Assembly: GCA_002390225.1 (NCBI GenBank) | Contig: DGOW01000001.1 | Coordinates: forward strand, 6,483 to 36,246 | Origin: Gemmatimonadales bacterium UBA4456 | Lineage (GTDB): Bacteria; Gemmatimonadota; Gemmatimonadetes; Longimicrobiales; Gaopeijiaceae | Direction of reading: 5' to 3' | Length of the DNA: 29,764 nt | In this document: positions 7,564 through 16,253 of the stretch, piece by piece | Position numbering within the stretch: position 1 is the stretch's first letter | Layout of the letters: each line of letters opens with the position of its first letter | Position numbers and translations under genes: made by a program | The notes under the pieces: generated by a model | Told to the model about the DNA's origin: nothing | Database searches by the model: none | Seen by the model: the letters and a program-made list of their open reading frames with translations, nothing else

Positions 7564-8886
7564 TCAGTGCTCCCAGTTTCCGAACGGGTCGTCGAGTGAC
7601 GGGCTCTGGGGCGTGAAGAGCTCGGCTCCGTCATCGGTGATGTACATGCAGTCCTCCAGACGAACACCAAACTCGCCGGGCACGTAGATCCCGGGCTCGT
7701 CGCTGAACGTATTGCCCTTTACGAGCGGCGTCTGGTTGCCCTGCACGAGGTAGGGCCACTCGTGGCCGTCCATCCCGATGCCGTGCCCGACCCGATGAGT
7801 GAAGTAGGTGTAACCGGGTCCATATCCGGCGTCCTCGATGACCTTTCGAGCTGCTGCATCCACGTCTTCGGGCAGCACACCCGGGCCGGCCGCTGCGTGG
7901 GCGGCGGTCTGGGCCTCCAACTCGATCTCGAAGCGCTCTCTCATGATGTCGGTCGGCTGGCCGAGCACGAACGTGCGGCTCATGTCGGAGCGGTAGCCCT
8001 CGACGCCACATCCACCGTCGATGAGCAGGATCGTACCTTCGCGGATGACCTGCGGCGTGATCGATCCGTGGGGCAGGGCGGACCACTCACCTGTCTGCAC
8101 ACTCGCACCACCGGTAAAGCCGAGCCGGGCATGCGCGGCGCTGATGAGCGCGCCGACGTCACCCTGGGTCATGCCCTCTTCCATGGCATGGTAGGTGGCC
8201 TTGTACGCGGTCAGCGTGACCTCGTTGGCGAGCTTCATGAGCTCGATCTCATGATCGTCCTTCACGCCCCTGCAGCCAGCGGTGACGGGTGTCGCATCGA
8301 CGACGTCGATCGCAGGAGCCGCGGTGGCGATGCCGTTACTGAATCGAAATTGCATGGTCTCCTCTGCACCGAGTCGACCTGAGGTAATGCCCCGGTCGCG
8401 CAGCCCCTGAGCCACGCGCTCGTATGGACTCTCGTGCTCCTCCCAGGTGTAGACCTGAGAGCCACCGAGCGGTCCCAGCGCGAGCTGCTCGCGCGCACGG
8501 TCCTCCTCGAAGGCCGGACAGACCACAAAGGCGTCGCCCTCCACCGGCACGACCACGCTGAAGAGGCGTTCGCCACCGCCCCAGCGCACGTTGGTGAAGT
8601 AGACCATGGACGTGCCGCCACACATGGCCAGCGCGCTCATTCCCTGCGCCCGCATGAGCCGCTTGGCCTTCTCCACGCGACTCGCTCGTTCCTCCGTCGT
8701 GATGGGGCGGGCCCGGTCAGCCCACGACTCGAGTCTCGCAATGGACGGAGGAAGGTCTGCTTCAGAGGCGTTCACCTGAGCTGCGTCACAGCCGGTCAGG
8801 GTCAGGCCGGCGGCAGCGGCGGTGGAGCTTCCGAGGAAGTGGCGTCTCGAGATCATGATGGAATCGTGCTCGGGTGGCGCGGACAT
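7564..8886 (-). CDS. Tat-signal lipoprotein, M24 Xaa-Pro aminopeptidase-type
   Basis: A 440-residue M24 'pita-bread' metallopeptidase. The N-terminus has ISRRHFLGSSTAAAAGLTLTGC, a twin-arginine signal followed by the lipobox LTGC (Cys33), so it is probably a Tat-exported lipoprotein. An N-terminal creatinase/prolidase domain spans about residues 55-205. The catalytic domain has the His of ALPHG (H273) and all five metal ligands: D290 and D301 in IDGGCGVEGYRSDMSRT, H368 in GHGIGMDGHEWP, E397 in DEPGIY and E411 in VRLEDC. It should therefore cleave Xaa-Pro bonds or a related amide. The internal ATG at 8856 (MISRRHFLG) is an equally good start for a Tat protein; neither has a clear ribosome binding site. 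Confidence 0.88.
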   Translation of the reverse strand: MSAPPEHDSIMISRRHFLGSSTAAAAGLTLTGCDAAQVNASEADLPPSIARLESWADRARPITTEERASRVEKAKRLMRAQGMSALAMCGGTSMVYFTNVRWGGGERLFSVVVPVEGDAFVVCPAFEEDRAREQLALGPLGGSQVYTWEEHESPYERVAQGLRDRGITSGRLGAEETMQFRFSNGIATAAPAIDVVDATPVTAGCRGVKDDHEIELMKLANEVTLTAYKATYHAMEEGMTQGDVGALISAAHARLGFTGGASVQTGEWSALPHGSITPQVIREGTILLIDGGCGVEGYRSDMSRTFVLGQPTDIMRERFEIELEAQTAAHAAAGPGVLPEDVDAAARKVIEDAGYGPGYTYFTHRVGHGIGMDGHEWPYLVQGNQTPLVKGNTFSDEPGIYVPGEFGVRLEDCMYITDDGAELFTPQSPSLDDPFGNWEH

Positions 8887-8992
8887 GGGATTGCCATTCT
8901 ACGAGGTGGTGTGGCTGAGGACGAGGCGGGGCGCCCATTTTACGTCTCCCTGCGGTGCTGTCGACACCGCACACCGGCAACTGGTCTCTGTG

Positions 8993-9016
8993 ATGTGCCC
9001 CACAATGTGCCCCACA
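8993..9016. repeat. Tandem 12-bp repeat in the 240-base gap
   Basis: ATGTGCCCCACA occurs twice with no spacer (8993-9004 and 9005-9016). It lies in the 8887-9126 gap between the M24 lipoprotein gene and the dppF-like gene. The gap is the largest non-coding stretch of the window; its open frames show no recognisable protein and I find no hairpin terminator. The repeat could be a protein-binding site upstream of the M24 gene or a relic of a mobile element. Confidence 0.5.
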
Positions 9017-9126
9017 GTGCGATACCACTGCATGTGTTCGTCGTCCGGGACCAAGAACCAGGGGTTGGGGCAGTCGCACCTCCACAATCTCCGGGTCGAC
9101 AAGAGGCGGGCGGAGATGCTGCCTAC

Positions 9127-10119
9127 TTAGCGCTCGGTTGGTGCAACTCCGGCGGCGTCGAAATGACATGCGCTGAAGTGTTCGTCACTCACCTGACGCA
9201 GCTCTGGCGTCTCTGACGCGCATATCGCCTCTGCGCGAGGGCAGCGGCTCCGGAACACGCAACCTGACGGCGGATCGATCGGGCTGGGGATGTCTCCGGT
9301 CAGCGCAATCCGTTTTCGCTTCCGCCCTGGCTCAGGGGTCGGCACCGCGGAGAGCAGCGCCTCCGTGTACGGGTGGCTCGGTTTCCGGTACAGGACCTCG
9401 GACGGGGCGATCTCCATGATCTTGCCAAGGTACATCACCGCTACCCGATCGCAGACGTGCTCGACCACTGCCAGATCATGGGCGATGAAGAGCATCGTCA
9501 GGTTGAGGTCGTCCTTGAGGTCACTCAGGAGGTTGATGACCTGCGCCTGAACCGAGACGTCGAGTGCGGAAACGGGCTCGTCCGCGACGATGAAGTCCGG
9601 GTTCACGGCGAGCGCCCGGGCGATCCCGATGCGCTGCCGTTGTCCGCCTGAAAACTCGTGCGGAAAGCGATCGAGCTGTGCGGCGGACAGGCCGACCTGC
9701 TCCATGAGTTCGACCGCGCGATCGGCACGACTCGCGGGTGTGCCGATACCGTGGAGGTCCAGGGCGTGTCCAATCACCGTCCGGACGCGCTCGCGGGGAT
9801 TCAGGCTGGCGTAGGGATCCTGGAAGATGATTTGCATGCGCTTTCGGAAGCGGCGCATCTCCGCCCTCGAGAGCTCCATGATGTTCGTCCCGTCGAACGC
9901 GACGGTCCCTGCTGTCGCCTCTTCGAGACGAAGCACGAGGCGCCCGACGGTCGTCTTACCAGACCCGCTCTCCCCCACCAGGCCGAGCACCTCTCCGCGC
10001 TTCACGGTGAAGGTGACACCGCTGACCGCTTGCACGTGATTCACGAGCCGATTCAACGCACCGCCACGTACCGGGAAGTGCTTCACGAGGCCTTCGACAC
10101 GAAGCAGATCCTCACTCAC
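9127..10119 (-). CDS. dppF: Dipeptide/oligopeptide ABC transporter ATPase, DppF/OppF type
   Basis: A 330-residue ATPase. Walker A GESGSGKTT is at residues 49-57, followed by the Q-loop IFQDPYASLNPRERV typical of DppF/OppF, the signature FSGGQRQRIGIARAL and Walker B FIVADEPVSALDV. The C-terminal oligopeptide-transporter extension PSPIDPPSGCVFRSRCPRA has the paired cysteines seen in this branch. The GTG start overlaps the stop of the DppD-type gene as GTGA, so the two are translated together. It is the last gene of the leftward train. Its partner permeases and binding protein are not adjacent but are encoded at 26471-29764 on the other strand. Confidence 0.92.
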   Translation of the reverse strand: MSEDLLRVEGLVKHFPVRGGALNRLVNHVQAVSGVTFTVKRGEVLGLVGESGSGKTTVGRLVLRLEEATAGTVAFDGTNIMELSRAEMRRFRKRMQIIFQDPYASLNPRERVRTVIGHALDLHGIGTPASRADRAVELMEQVGLSAAQLDRFPHEFSGGQRQRIGIARALAVNPDFIVADEPVSALDVSVQAQVINLLSDLKDDLNLTMLFIAHDLAVVEHVCDRVAVMYLGKIMEIAPSEVLYRKPSHPYTEALLSAVPTPEPGRKRKRIALTGDIPSPIDPPSGCVFRSRCPRAEAICASETPELRQVSDEHFSACHFDAAGVAPTER

Positions 10120-11126
10120 GATGCGACCTCCGCGGCCAGATCGAGTTCACTCCAGCGGCGGCACCGGACATCGTGCCCTTCGGAAATGACATCGAGCGAC
10201 GGAGCCGACTCCGTGCAGGCAGCTTCGACGTGGCCACACCGCGTGGAGAACCGGCACCCGGCCGGCCGCTCGGAGAGCGAGGGGACGTTGCCGGGGATGG
10301 TGCGAAGGCGCTGACCCTTCTGAGCCGCGCCGAGACGAGGGATCGAGGCGATGAGGCCTGCCGTGTACGGCATGCGAGGTTGCTTGAAGATCTCTTCGAC
10401 CGGGCCCGACTCGACGATCTGACCGGCGTACATGACCACGACGCGCTGCGCCATTTGCGCGACCACGCCCAGGTCGTGCGTGATGAAGATGATCGCCATC
10501 CCCATCCGGTCCTGGAGCTCCTCCATGAGGTCGAGGATTTGTGCCTGGATCGTGACGTCGAGGGCCGTCGTCGGCTCGTCCGCGATCAACAGGCTCGGGC
10601 TGCACGCGAGCGCCATCGCGATCATCGCACGCTGCCGCATGCCACCCGACATCTCGTGTGGGTAGTTGTCCACGCGGCGCGCGGGTACCGGGATACCGAC
10701 CGTTTCGAGCAACTCGATTGCCCGCTCTCTCGCCTCGGTCGCAGTCACATCCTCGTGCTCGATGAGCACCTCGATGATCTGCGCACCGATCGTATGGACC
10801 GGATTCAGGCTCGTCATCGGCTCCTGGAAGATCATTCCGATCTCCTTGCCGCGGACGGCCCGCATCTCTTCCTCCGGCAGGCCAGTGAGCTCTCGGCCGC
10901 GCAGGTGAATCGAGCCATTCGTAATCTGCCCCACGCGCGCGGGGAGCAGCCGCATGATCGAGAGCGCCGTGACTGACTTGCCCGAGCCACTCTCTCCGAC
11001 AATCGCGAGCGTTTCCCCCGGATCGACGTGGAAGCTGACGCCATCCACAGCCGCTAGCGGCTCCTGTCCTCCGAGCAGGAAGCTCGTCTGGAGGTCGCGT
11101 ACCTCAAGGAGCGGGGAGTCGTTCAC
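10116..11126 (-). CDS. dppD: Dipeptide/oligopeptide ABC transporter ATPase, DppD/OppD type
   Basis: A 336-residue ATPase that should pair with the DppF-type protein to drive one transporter. Walker A GESGSGKSV covers residues 44-52. The Q-loop IFQEPMTSLNPVHTIG, signature MSGGMRQRAMIAMAL and Walker B LLIADEPTTALDV are all DppD-like. The C-terminal extension contains AGCRFSTRCGHVEAAC with cysteines as in OppD/DppD. The start is a GTG one base after the TAA of the upstream TIM-barrel gene. The ribosome binding site is weak, so translation probably depends on coupling to that gene. Confidence 0.92.
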   Translation of the reverse strand: MNDSPLLEVRDLQTSFLLGGQEPLAAVDGVSFHVDPGETLAIVGESGSGKSVTALSIMRLLPARVGQITNGSIHLRGRELTGLPEEEMRAVRGKEIGMIFQEPMTSLNPVHTIGAQIIEVLIEHEDVTATEARERAIELLETVGIPVPARRVDNYPHEMSGGMRQRAMIAMALACSPSLLIADEPTTALDVTIQAQILDLMEELQDRMGMAIIFITHDLGVVAQMAQRVVVMYAGQIVESGPVEEIFKQPRMPYTAGLIASIPRLGAAQKGQRLRTIPGNVPSLSERPAGCRFSTRCGHVEAACTESAPSLDVISEGHDVRCRRWSELDLAAEVAS

Positions 11127-11127
11127 G

Positions 11128-12552
11128 TTATCTCAGTCCCAGCTCATCCAACGCCTCCGCCACACCATCGAGGTGGGTGAGGTTCATCGACGCGTAGTTG
11201 GGAGACAGCACCACGCCGTGCCCGCCCGCTCGGTATGTTGCCATCACCGAGCGGTAGACGATGTCCTTCGAGCATGTCGCGGTCTCCGGACGTGTGCGCG
11301 GCGCATCTACCCCGATCCCCATGTAGACCTGCGCATCCCCGTCGACCCCTTGCAGCGCATCCGCACACTGACCGTGCACATAGGTGTCCGGATCCATTCC
11401 GGTCGAGACGAGCTGGTCGAAGGCCGCCTCGTTCAGGCCCAGGATACGAAAAAGCCCGCGGGTCGCCTCGTCGGGCTCGAAGTCCCTCAGAAGCGTGGTC
11501 CGATAGAATGACAGTTCACGATCCCACACCTCGCCCGCCTGATGCTGATAGGTGATCGGCTTCACGAAATCAGCGTAGCGTGTCTGCTCGGCCCACGGCC
11601 ACTGTGCACGTCGGATCAGATTGAAGTGGTTCCGATTCCAGACGTTCAGCCCGAAGGGTAGCTCTGGCTTGCACCACTTCACCAGTCCGTACAGCTCGCG
11701 GTCGAGGTCCTTGTTCCGCTCGAGCCAGAACTTCTCCCAGACGAGCGCCTCCGGGTTTTCGAGCAGGGTACGAAGGATGGTGATCAGAGCTCCGTCCACG
11801 AAGTGCTTCCCGGCCGCGGCCTCCTGCATCACGTCATACACGCGGAGTAGTGCCTGGCGACACGCCTCGACGTTGATGCCGCGCTCACTCGCTTCCCGGC
11901 GAGCAGGCTCCGAGAAGTCGCCCGGGGCCCCGCCCTGGATCAGGGTGTCGAGTGGGGAGTTCCGCTCGTTGCACCACATGACGCCATCGAGATCGTGGTT
12001 GCGGACCTGGTCCTCGATCATCGAGTGGATCCACTTCCGGTACTCCGGATTCGAGGTCGATGGTGAGCCACCGATTCGCCCGATGAGGTCCACCTCCATC
12101 GCTTGTGCGAGCGTCGGGATCTCGACGTTTCCGGCCGACCCGTGGCCCGCGTATTTGAAGAAGGGCTCCATCAGTTCGATGTAGACTTTCATGCCCCGCT
12201 CGTGCGCCTCGGGGATGACCATCTTCAGGACGTCCTTGCCCGCGAACTCCGGATCCCGGCTCCGGTAGTCCGCCATGAAGGTGCCTTCGTAGTACCGGGG
12301 GTCGGGGTCGAAATATGCGCCGCCCCGCATCTGGTAGGGCTCTGGCACACCATGATCCGGCCAGCCATCGAGCTCGTGGCTGATCGATCGGCCGGATTTG
12401 AGCCCCAGCCAGCTCACGGTTCCCAGCATCAGGACGTTTACGCCGACTCGGTTCTGAAGTGTATCCAGTACTGTGTCGACACCCTCGTCGACAAAGCTGA
12501 TCGGGCTGATCTGTATACCGACGAAGCGGTCGTCTGTGTTCGAAGTGGTCAT
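11128..12552 (-). CDS. Uncharacterised protein, probable TIM barrel of glycoside-hydrolase-like type
   Basis: A 474-residue soluble protein with no signal peptide. I do not recognise a named family with certainty. The pattern resembles (beta/alpha)8 glycosidase-like proteins. FVGIQISPISFVDEGVDTVLDTLQ is a first strand and helix and VNVLMLGTVSW a second. AHERGMKVYIELMEPFF is a strand bearing an acidic residue, and HDLDGVMWCNERNSP is a strand end with Glu where GH-like barrels carry catalytic or metal residues. Later, WCKPELPFGLNVWNRNHF and the C-terminal YRAGGHGVVLSPNYASM continue the strand-helix rhythm. It sits between the aminotransferase (19 bases) and dppD (1 base), so it belongs to the operon. 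It might hydrolyse or isomerise a sugar-linked substrate, but an epimerase-type barrel cannot be excluded. Confidence 0.6.
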   Translation of the reverse strand: MTTSNTDDRFVGIQISPISFVDEGVDTVLDTLQNRVGVNVLMLGTVSWLGLKSGRSISHELDGWPDHGVPEPYQMRGGAYFDPDPRYYEGTFMADYRSRDPEFAGKDVLKMVIPEAHERGMKVYIELMEPFFKYAGHGSAGNVEIPTLAQAMEVDLIGRIGGSPSTSNPEYRKWIHSMIEDQVRNHDLDGVMWCNERNSPLDTLIQGGAPGDFSEPARREASERGINVEACRQALLRVYDVMQEAAAGKHFVDGALITILRTLLENPEALVWEKFWLERNKDLDRELYGLVKWCKPELPFGLNVWNRNHFNLIRRAQWPWAEQTRYADFVKPITYQHQAGEVWDRELSFYRTTLLRDFEPDEATRGLFRILGLNEAAFDQLVSTGMDPDTYVHGQCADALQGVDGDAQVYMGIGVDAPRTRPETATCSKDIVYRSVMATYRAGGHGVVLSPNYASMNLTHLDGVAEALDELGLR

Positions 12553-12571
12553 CGAGGTGGGGTGGTCACAG

Positions 12572-13750
12572 TCACGAGGAGGCCCGAGCGCGGGCCGTGA
12601 AGGAGGCGATGCGCTCCATCGCCTCCTGGATCATCGGCAGCGGCTGCAGATAGCTGATGCGGATGTAGTCCGTGCTCTCGTCACCGAACATGGTGCCGGG
12701 AAAGAGCATGACTCCCGTCTCTTCGAGGAGTCGTACGCAGAACTCCGGTGAGGGAAGGCCGGAAGACGATACGTTCGTGTAGATGTAGAACGCGCCGCCG
12801 GGATGTCCATAGGTGAAGCCGGCGTCATCCAGGGCGGGCATCAGCCACGCCCGTCGTTCGCCGTATGCCGCGATCATCGCCTCGATGGGCTCCTGGGGGC
12901 CGGTCAGCGCGGCGAGTGCCGCATGCTGACTGATCGTGCACGCGTTGATGGAAAGCGTGTGGCGCGGCTCCGTCAGCATGTGGATGAGGTCGGCGGGAGC
13001 CGCGAGGTACCCCACGCGCCACCCTGTCATCGAGTAGGTCTTGGAGAAGCCGTTCAAGGTGACGGTCCGCTCGCGCATACCCGGAAGCGTAGCGATCGAG
13101 AGGTGTTCGTTTGGTTCGTAGATCATCTGGCCGTAGATCTCGTCGGCGATGATGATCAGGTCGTGCTTGATCGCGAGATCCGCGATGGCGCGGATCTTCT
13201 CAGGCGGTGTCACCGCACCAGTTGGGTTGTTCGGCGAGACCAGGACGAACATCCGCGTCTTTGGCGTGATCCGCTTCTCAATCTCCGCCACATCGAGAGC
13301 GAAGTCGTCGTGCTCGAAGGTCGGTACGGGGATCGGGTTTCCTCCGCATAGACGCACCGCCGTGTCGTACGACGTGAAGCGCGGGCTCGTGATCAGCACG
13401 TCGTCGCCCGGCGTGCACAGCCCGAGCATCGTGAGCATGATCGCTTCCTGAGCACCCGCCGTGACCACGACCTCATTCGGTGCATAGTCGAGGCCGTAGC
13501 GGGCGGTAAGGTCCTCTGCGATCGCCTCACGAAGCGGGGCGATACCGGTCGGACCCGTGTAGTGGTGTTGGTTCGCATCGAGCGCTGCCTTGGCGGCCTC
13601 CACAATGTGCGCCGGCGTGTGGAAGTCCGGGTCTCCCCGACCCAGGGCGATGACGTCATCCATACCTGCCGCAACGCCGAGCATCCGTGTACGGAACGCG
13701 CCGTCTTCTTCGACGATTCGTGGGGCTAGTCTGTCTGTGAGAAGGCTCAT
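12572..13750 (-). CDS. Class I/II PLP aminotransferase (AspC/PatA-like), first paralogue
   Basis: A 392-residue fold-type I enzyme that exchanges an amino group between an amino acid and a 2-oxo acid. Visible hallmarks are LGRGDPDFHTP near residues 36-45, the aromatic substrate lid region HHYTGPTGI, SPNNPTGAV with its cofactor-contacting Asn, ADEIYG (D203), and the Schiff-base lysine K237 in GFSKTYSMTGWRVGY. The start ATG overlaps the stop of the upstream amidohydrolase gene (ATGA). The second aminotransferase of the cluster, at 20738, aligns without gaps over the first 250 residues and also has K237, so the two are paralogues. Amino donor and acceptor cannot be read from sequence; branched, aromatic and aspartate-type substrates are all possible. 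Confidence 0.9.
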   Translation of the reverse strand: MSLLTDRLAPRIVEEDGAFRTRMLGVAAGMDDVIALGRGDPDFHTPAHIVEAAKAALDANQHHYTGPTGIAPLREAIAEDLTARYGLDYAPNEVVVTAGAQEAIMLTMLGLCTPGDDVLITSPRFTSYDTAVRLCGGNPIPVPTFEHDDFALDVAEIEKRITPKTRMFVLVSPNNPTGAVTPPEKIRAIADLAIKHDLIIIADEIYGQMIYEPNEHLSIATLPGMRERTVTLNGFSKTYSMTGWRVGYLAAPADLIHMLTEPRHTLSINACTISQHAALAALTGPQEPIEAMIAAYGERRAWLMPALDDAGFTYGHPGGAFYIYTNVSSSGLPSPEFCVRLLEETGVMLFPGTMFGDESTDYIRISYLQPLPMIQEAMERIASFTARARASS

Positions 13751-14973
13751 CCGTACATCCTCCGACCAGCGACAAACGTGGTCTTTACGTGTTCGAGTGC
13801 GAAGAGGTCTTCGTCCGGATTACCGTCGACGACGATCAGATCGGCTTCCTTGCCGGCCTCGAGCGTCCCGACGACATCCTCCATGCGGGAGACGCGAGCG
13901 GCCCGGGCCGTGATCGACGCTAGGGCGTCCATGTTGTCGCTGCAGACGCCGACCTTCACCATGTGCGCCAGCTCCGGCGCGATCACGTCGTGTTCCACCG
14001 CGGGACTTCCGGCGTCCGTCCCGAAGACGATAGGTACGCCGGCCCTGGCTGCGTTCACGAGACCCTCGTAACGCGCGGGGTCTGCGATCGCCTTCTTGCG
14101 CTCCTCGATCTTCCATTCCGGGATACCGAACCTCCGGGCGATCTCCGGCTGGCTCTGCTGCACGATGGGGGCGAAGGTCGTGACGACCGGTATCTCCTTC
14201 TCAAGCAGGAGGGCGATCGTGTCGGCGGACATGGATCCGCCGTGTTCGACGCAGTCGACCCCGAAACGGGCGACGCGCTCGATGCATGCGTCGTACGTCG
14301 CGTGAGCTGTGACGGGTAGTCCGTTGCGGTGCGTTTCGTCGATGACCGCCTCCAGTTCCTCATCGGTGAACTCGAGGGTGTCGTGGCACGCCATGATCTT
14401 GATGAGGTCGGCGCCGCCCTTGACCTGCTCGCGCACGGCCCGCCGCATCTCGTCGGCTCCGCTGGCTTCACGACAGACCCAGTACGTATGGCCTCCTGTC
14501 TGGATAATCGCGGCCCCACAAACCTTGAGCCTCGGTCCCGGGACGATCCCCTGCTCGACCGCCTGCTTCGAGAAGAGATTCATGTCATGGAAGCCAAGGT
14601 CACGCACCATGGTCACGCCGGCCCGAAGGCTCTTGAGCATGTTTCCCGCTGCCTTGAATGCCGAGATCGGACGAGGGTCGTCCATCGACTGAAATGCAAG
14701 GTCGTGGATTCCGTCCCAGTTCAGGTGGGCGTGACTGTTGATGAGGCCCGGCATGATCGTGCCACCGGTCTCCTCCACTGTCTTGGCACCCACCTCGAGC
14801 CCGGAGCGGGGACCCACAGCGACGATGTCACCGGCCCGGATCTCCACGTAGCCGTCATCGATGACGTCCCCGGCCATCGTCAGGACTCGTCCCGTCAGGA
14901 CGAGATCCGACTGGGGAACGTCGAACATGGGCTTGGTGATCTTGTCGTATCGCCATGCGGCGGGTTCGGGCAT
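13747..14973 (-). CDS. Cytoplasmic amidohydrolase (imidazolonepropionase-like / Xaa-Pro dipeptidase-like)
   Basis: A 408-residue amidohydrolase-superfamily enzyme with a full binuclear metal set: H81 and H83 in INSHAHLNWDG, K192 in ADLIKIMACHD (the likely carboxylated lysine), H224 in VTAHATYD, H244 in CVEHGG and D320 in FGTDAGSP. The flanking beta-sandwich segments (DLVLTGRVLTMAG at the start, LEAGKEADLIVVDGNP at the end) are typical. The residue pattern matches the group often annotated as imidazolonepropionase-like or prolidase-like hydrolases that act on N-acyl amino acids or dipeptides. The ATG at 14973 has GAGGAG eight bases upstream; the internal ATG at 14928 is less well placed. The 98 bases upstream of it (14974-15071) hold no gene that I can see and could host an internal promoter. 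Confidence 0.9.
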   Translation of the reverse strand: MPEPAAWRYDKITKPMFDVPQSDLVLTGRVLTMAGDVIDDGYVEIRAGDIVAVGPRSGLEVGAKTVEETGGTIMPGLINSHAHLNWDGIHDLAFQSMDDPRPISAFKAAGNMLKSLRAGVTMVRDLGFHDMNLFSKQAVEQGIVPGPRLKVCGAAIIQTGGHTYWVCREASGADEMRRAVREQVKGGADLIKIMACHDTLEFTDEELEAVIDETHRNGLPVTAHATYDACIERVARFGVDCVEHGGSMSADTIALLLEKEIPVVTTFAPIVQQSQPEIARRFGIPEWKIEERKKAIADPARYEGLVNAARAGVPIVFGTDAGSPAVEHDVIAPELAHMVKVGVCSDNMDALASITARAARVSRMEDVVGTLEAGKEADLIVVDGNPDEDLFALEHVKTTFVAGRRMYG

Positions 14974-15071
14974 GCTGGAGGCTCCTCAGCGAATGAGTCC
15001 AGAAACTGGGTCAGTGGGGAAATTCAGGTCGCGCATAGACGAGCAGGCGGTGGATTTGGAGTCACGGATCT

Positions 15072-16253
15072 TCAGCACGCCAGGACCCGAGACTCGGGAG
15101 GGTGACGTGTCAGGAAGCGGCTGGCCAGTTCCACACGGTCCTGACCGACGATCAGGGTATCGATCGTGCGCCATCCGTCCAGACCTGGTCGATACACGCC
15201 GGGCTCACAGGAGAATACCATGCCGGGCGCGGCGAGCGTTTCATCGCCCGGTGCAAGCCATGGGGCTTCATGCCCTTCGACGCCCATCCCGTGTCCGATG
15301 CGATGGCGGATGGTGTCTCCGAGGTCAGCGTCATGAATCGCGGTCAGGGCGGCTTCGTTGACCTGGGTGCAGCTCTGGCCTTGCCCGAGCGCATCGATGG
15401 TCACGGTCCCGGCCTCGGACATCGCGTCCATCACCCGGCGCTGCTCATCGCTGATCTCTCCCAGGACCAGGGTGACTCCGCTCTCCGCATGATACCCGCC
15501 GAGGCTGCAGCCGATGCCTGCCACGATGGGCTCGCCGGGCTGTGGACAGCGGTTCGTGACGGCGCCATGGGGCAGGGCTGCCCGGGGGCCGGAGTGAACC
15601 GACGCGGTGATGCCCATCTTCGTACCCTGGAAGATCGCGCCGTAGGTGCCGGAGAGCATGGTGCGTACGTGGCCGGTGCAGTCGGCGAGCAGGTCGGCCT
15701 CGGTACCGCCCTGGCTGATGATGTCGCCGCCTTCGGTCAGCAGGCGCTCCAGCACCTGATCTGCGAAGAGGGCGGCCTCACGGATGAGATCGAGTTCGGC
15801 CTCCTGCTTCACCGCACGCTCTGGAAGTACATAGTCGATCAGATCCAGCCGATCGAGATTCACTGCGGCATCGCCCAGCAGGGCGGCATCCAGGGTGTCG
15901 ATCGCAATCCGGCGCCCGCCGGCCTGGTCGAGCATCCAGAGCACTGGTGGGGTGGTCCCGGGGAATTCCTCGTACGTATGGACCTCGATACCGGGTACAT
16001 CCATGGCGTACTCCCGCTCGAGGAAGGGGACGAGGAGGAGAGGTTCACTGTCCACGGGCAGCCATAACCCGACGGGCCGCTCGTTTCGAGAGAAGTGCCA
16101 CCCGGTCGCGTAGGTCACGTTGCCTGCAGCAAGGAGCAGGAGGCCGTCGAGCTCTTCATCTCTCGCCCGATCACGCAGCCGCTGCCGGACCTCCTCGTGA
16201 AAGGACGGTGGGAGGGGTGTCAGATCGCCCCTCACAGTGTGGTGTCTTCCCAT
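15072..16253 (-). CDS. M24-fold protein lacking most metal ligands (creatinase-like hydrolase or pseudopeptidase)
   Basis: A 393-residue cytoplasmic protein with an N-terminal creatinase-type domain (about residues 15-145) and a C-terminal pita-bread domain. The catalytic-type His is kept (H229 in ALPHG), as are H321 in GHGMGVEGHEAPW and E350 in SCEPGVY. The other three metal positions are changed: first Asp to G246, second Asp to E257 (GYHAESGVT) and last Glu to T363 (GWRTIDTLIVG). Creatinase, the metal-independent member of this fold, also has Glu at the second position, as I recall its sequence. A creatinase-like C-N hydrolase acting on a urea- or guanidine-type compound is therefore possible; a non-catalytic role is the alternative. 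A GTG at 16235 forms a GTGA overlap with the upstream stop and has GGGAAGA before it, so it may be the true start. Confidence 0.85.
   Translation of the reverse strand: MGRHHTVRGDLTPLPPSFHEEVRQRLRDRARDEELDGLLLLAAGNVTYATGWHFSRNERPVGLWLPVDSEPLLLVPFLEREYAMDVPGIEVHTYEEFPGTTPPVLWMLDQAGGRRIAIDTLDAALLGDAAVNLDRLDLIDYVLPERAVKQEAELDLIREAALFADQVLERLLTEGGDIISQGGTEADLLADCTGHVRTMLSGTYGAIFQGTKMGITASVHSGPRAALPHGAVTNRCPQPGEPIVAGIGCSLGGYHAESGVTLVLGEISDEQRRVMDAMSEAGTVTIDALGQGQSCTQVNEAALTAIHDADLGDTIRHRIGHGMGVEGHEAPWLAPGDETLAAPGMVFSCEPGVYRPGLDGWRTIDTLIVGQDRVELASRFLTRHPPESRVLAC

Noticed and set aside
8993..9016. The tandem 12-mer as a CRISPR-like array
   Set aside because: Only two units, no spacers and no cas genes nearby.
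8899..9102. A small minus-strand open frame in the 240-base gap
   Set aside because: No ribosome binding site, no recognisable protein, and overlapping frames on both strands are equally open.
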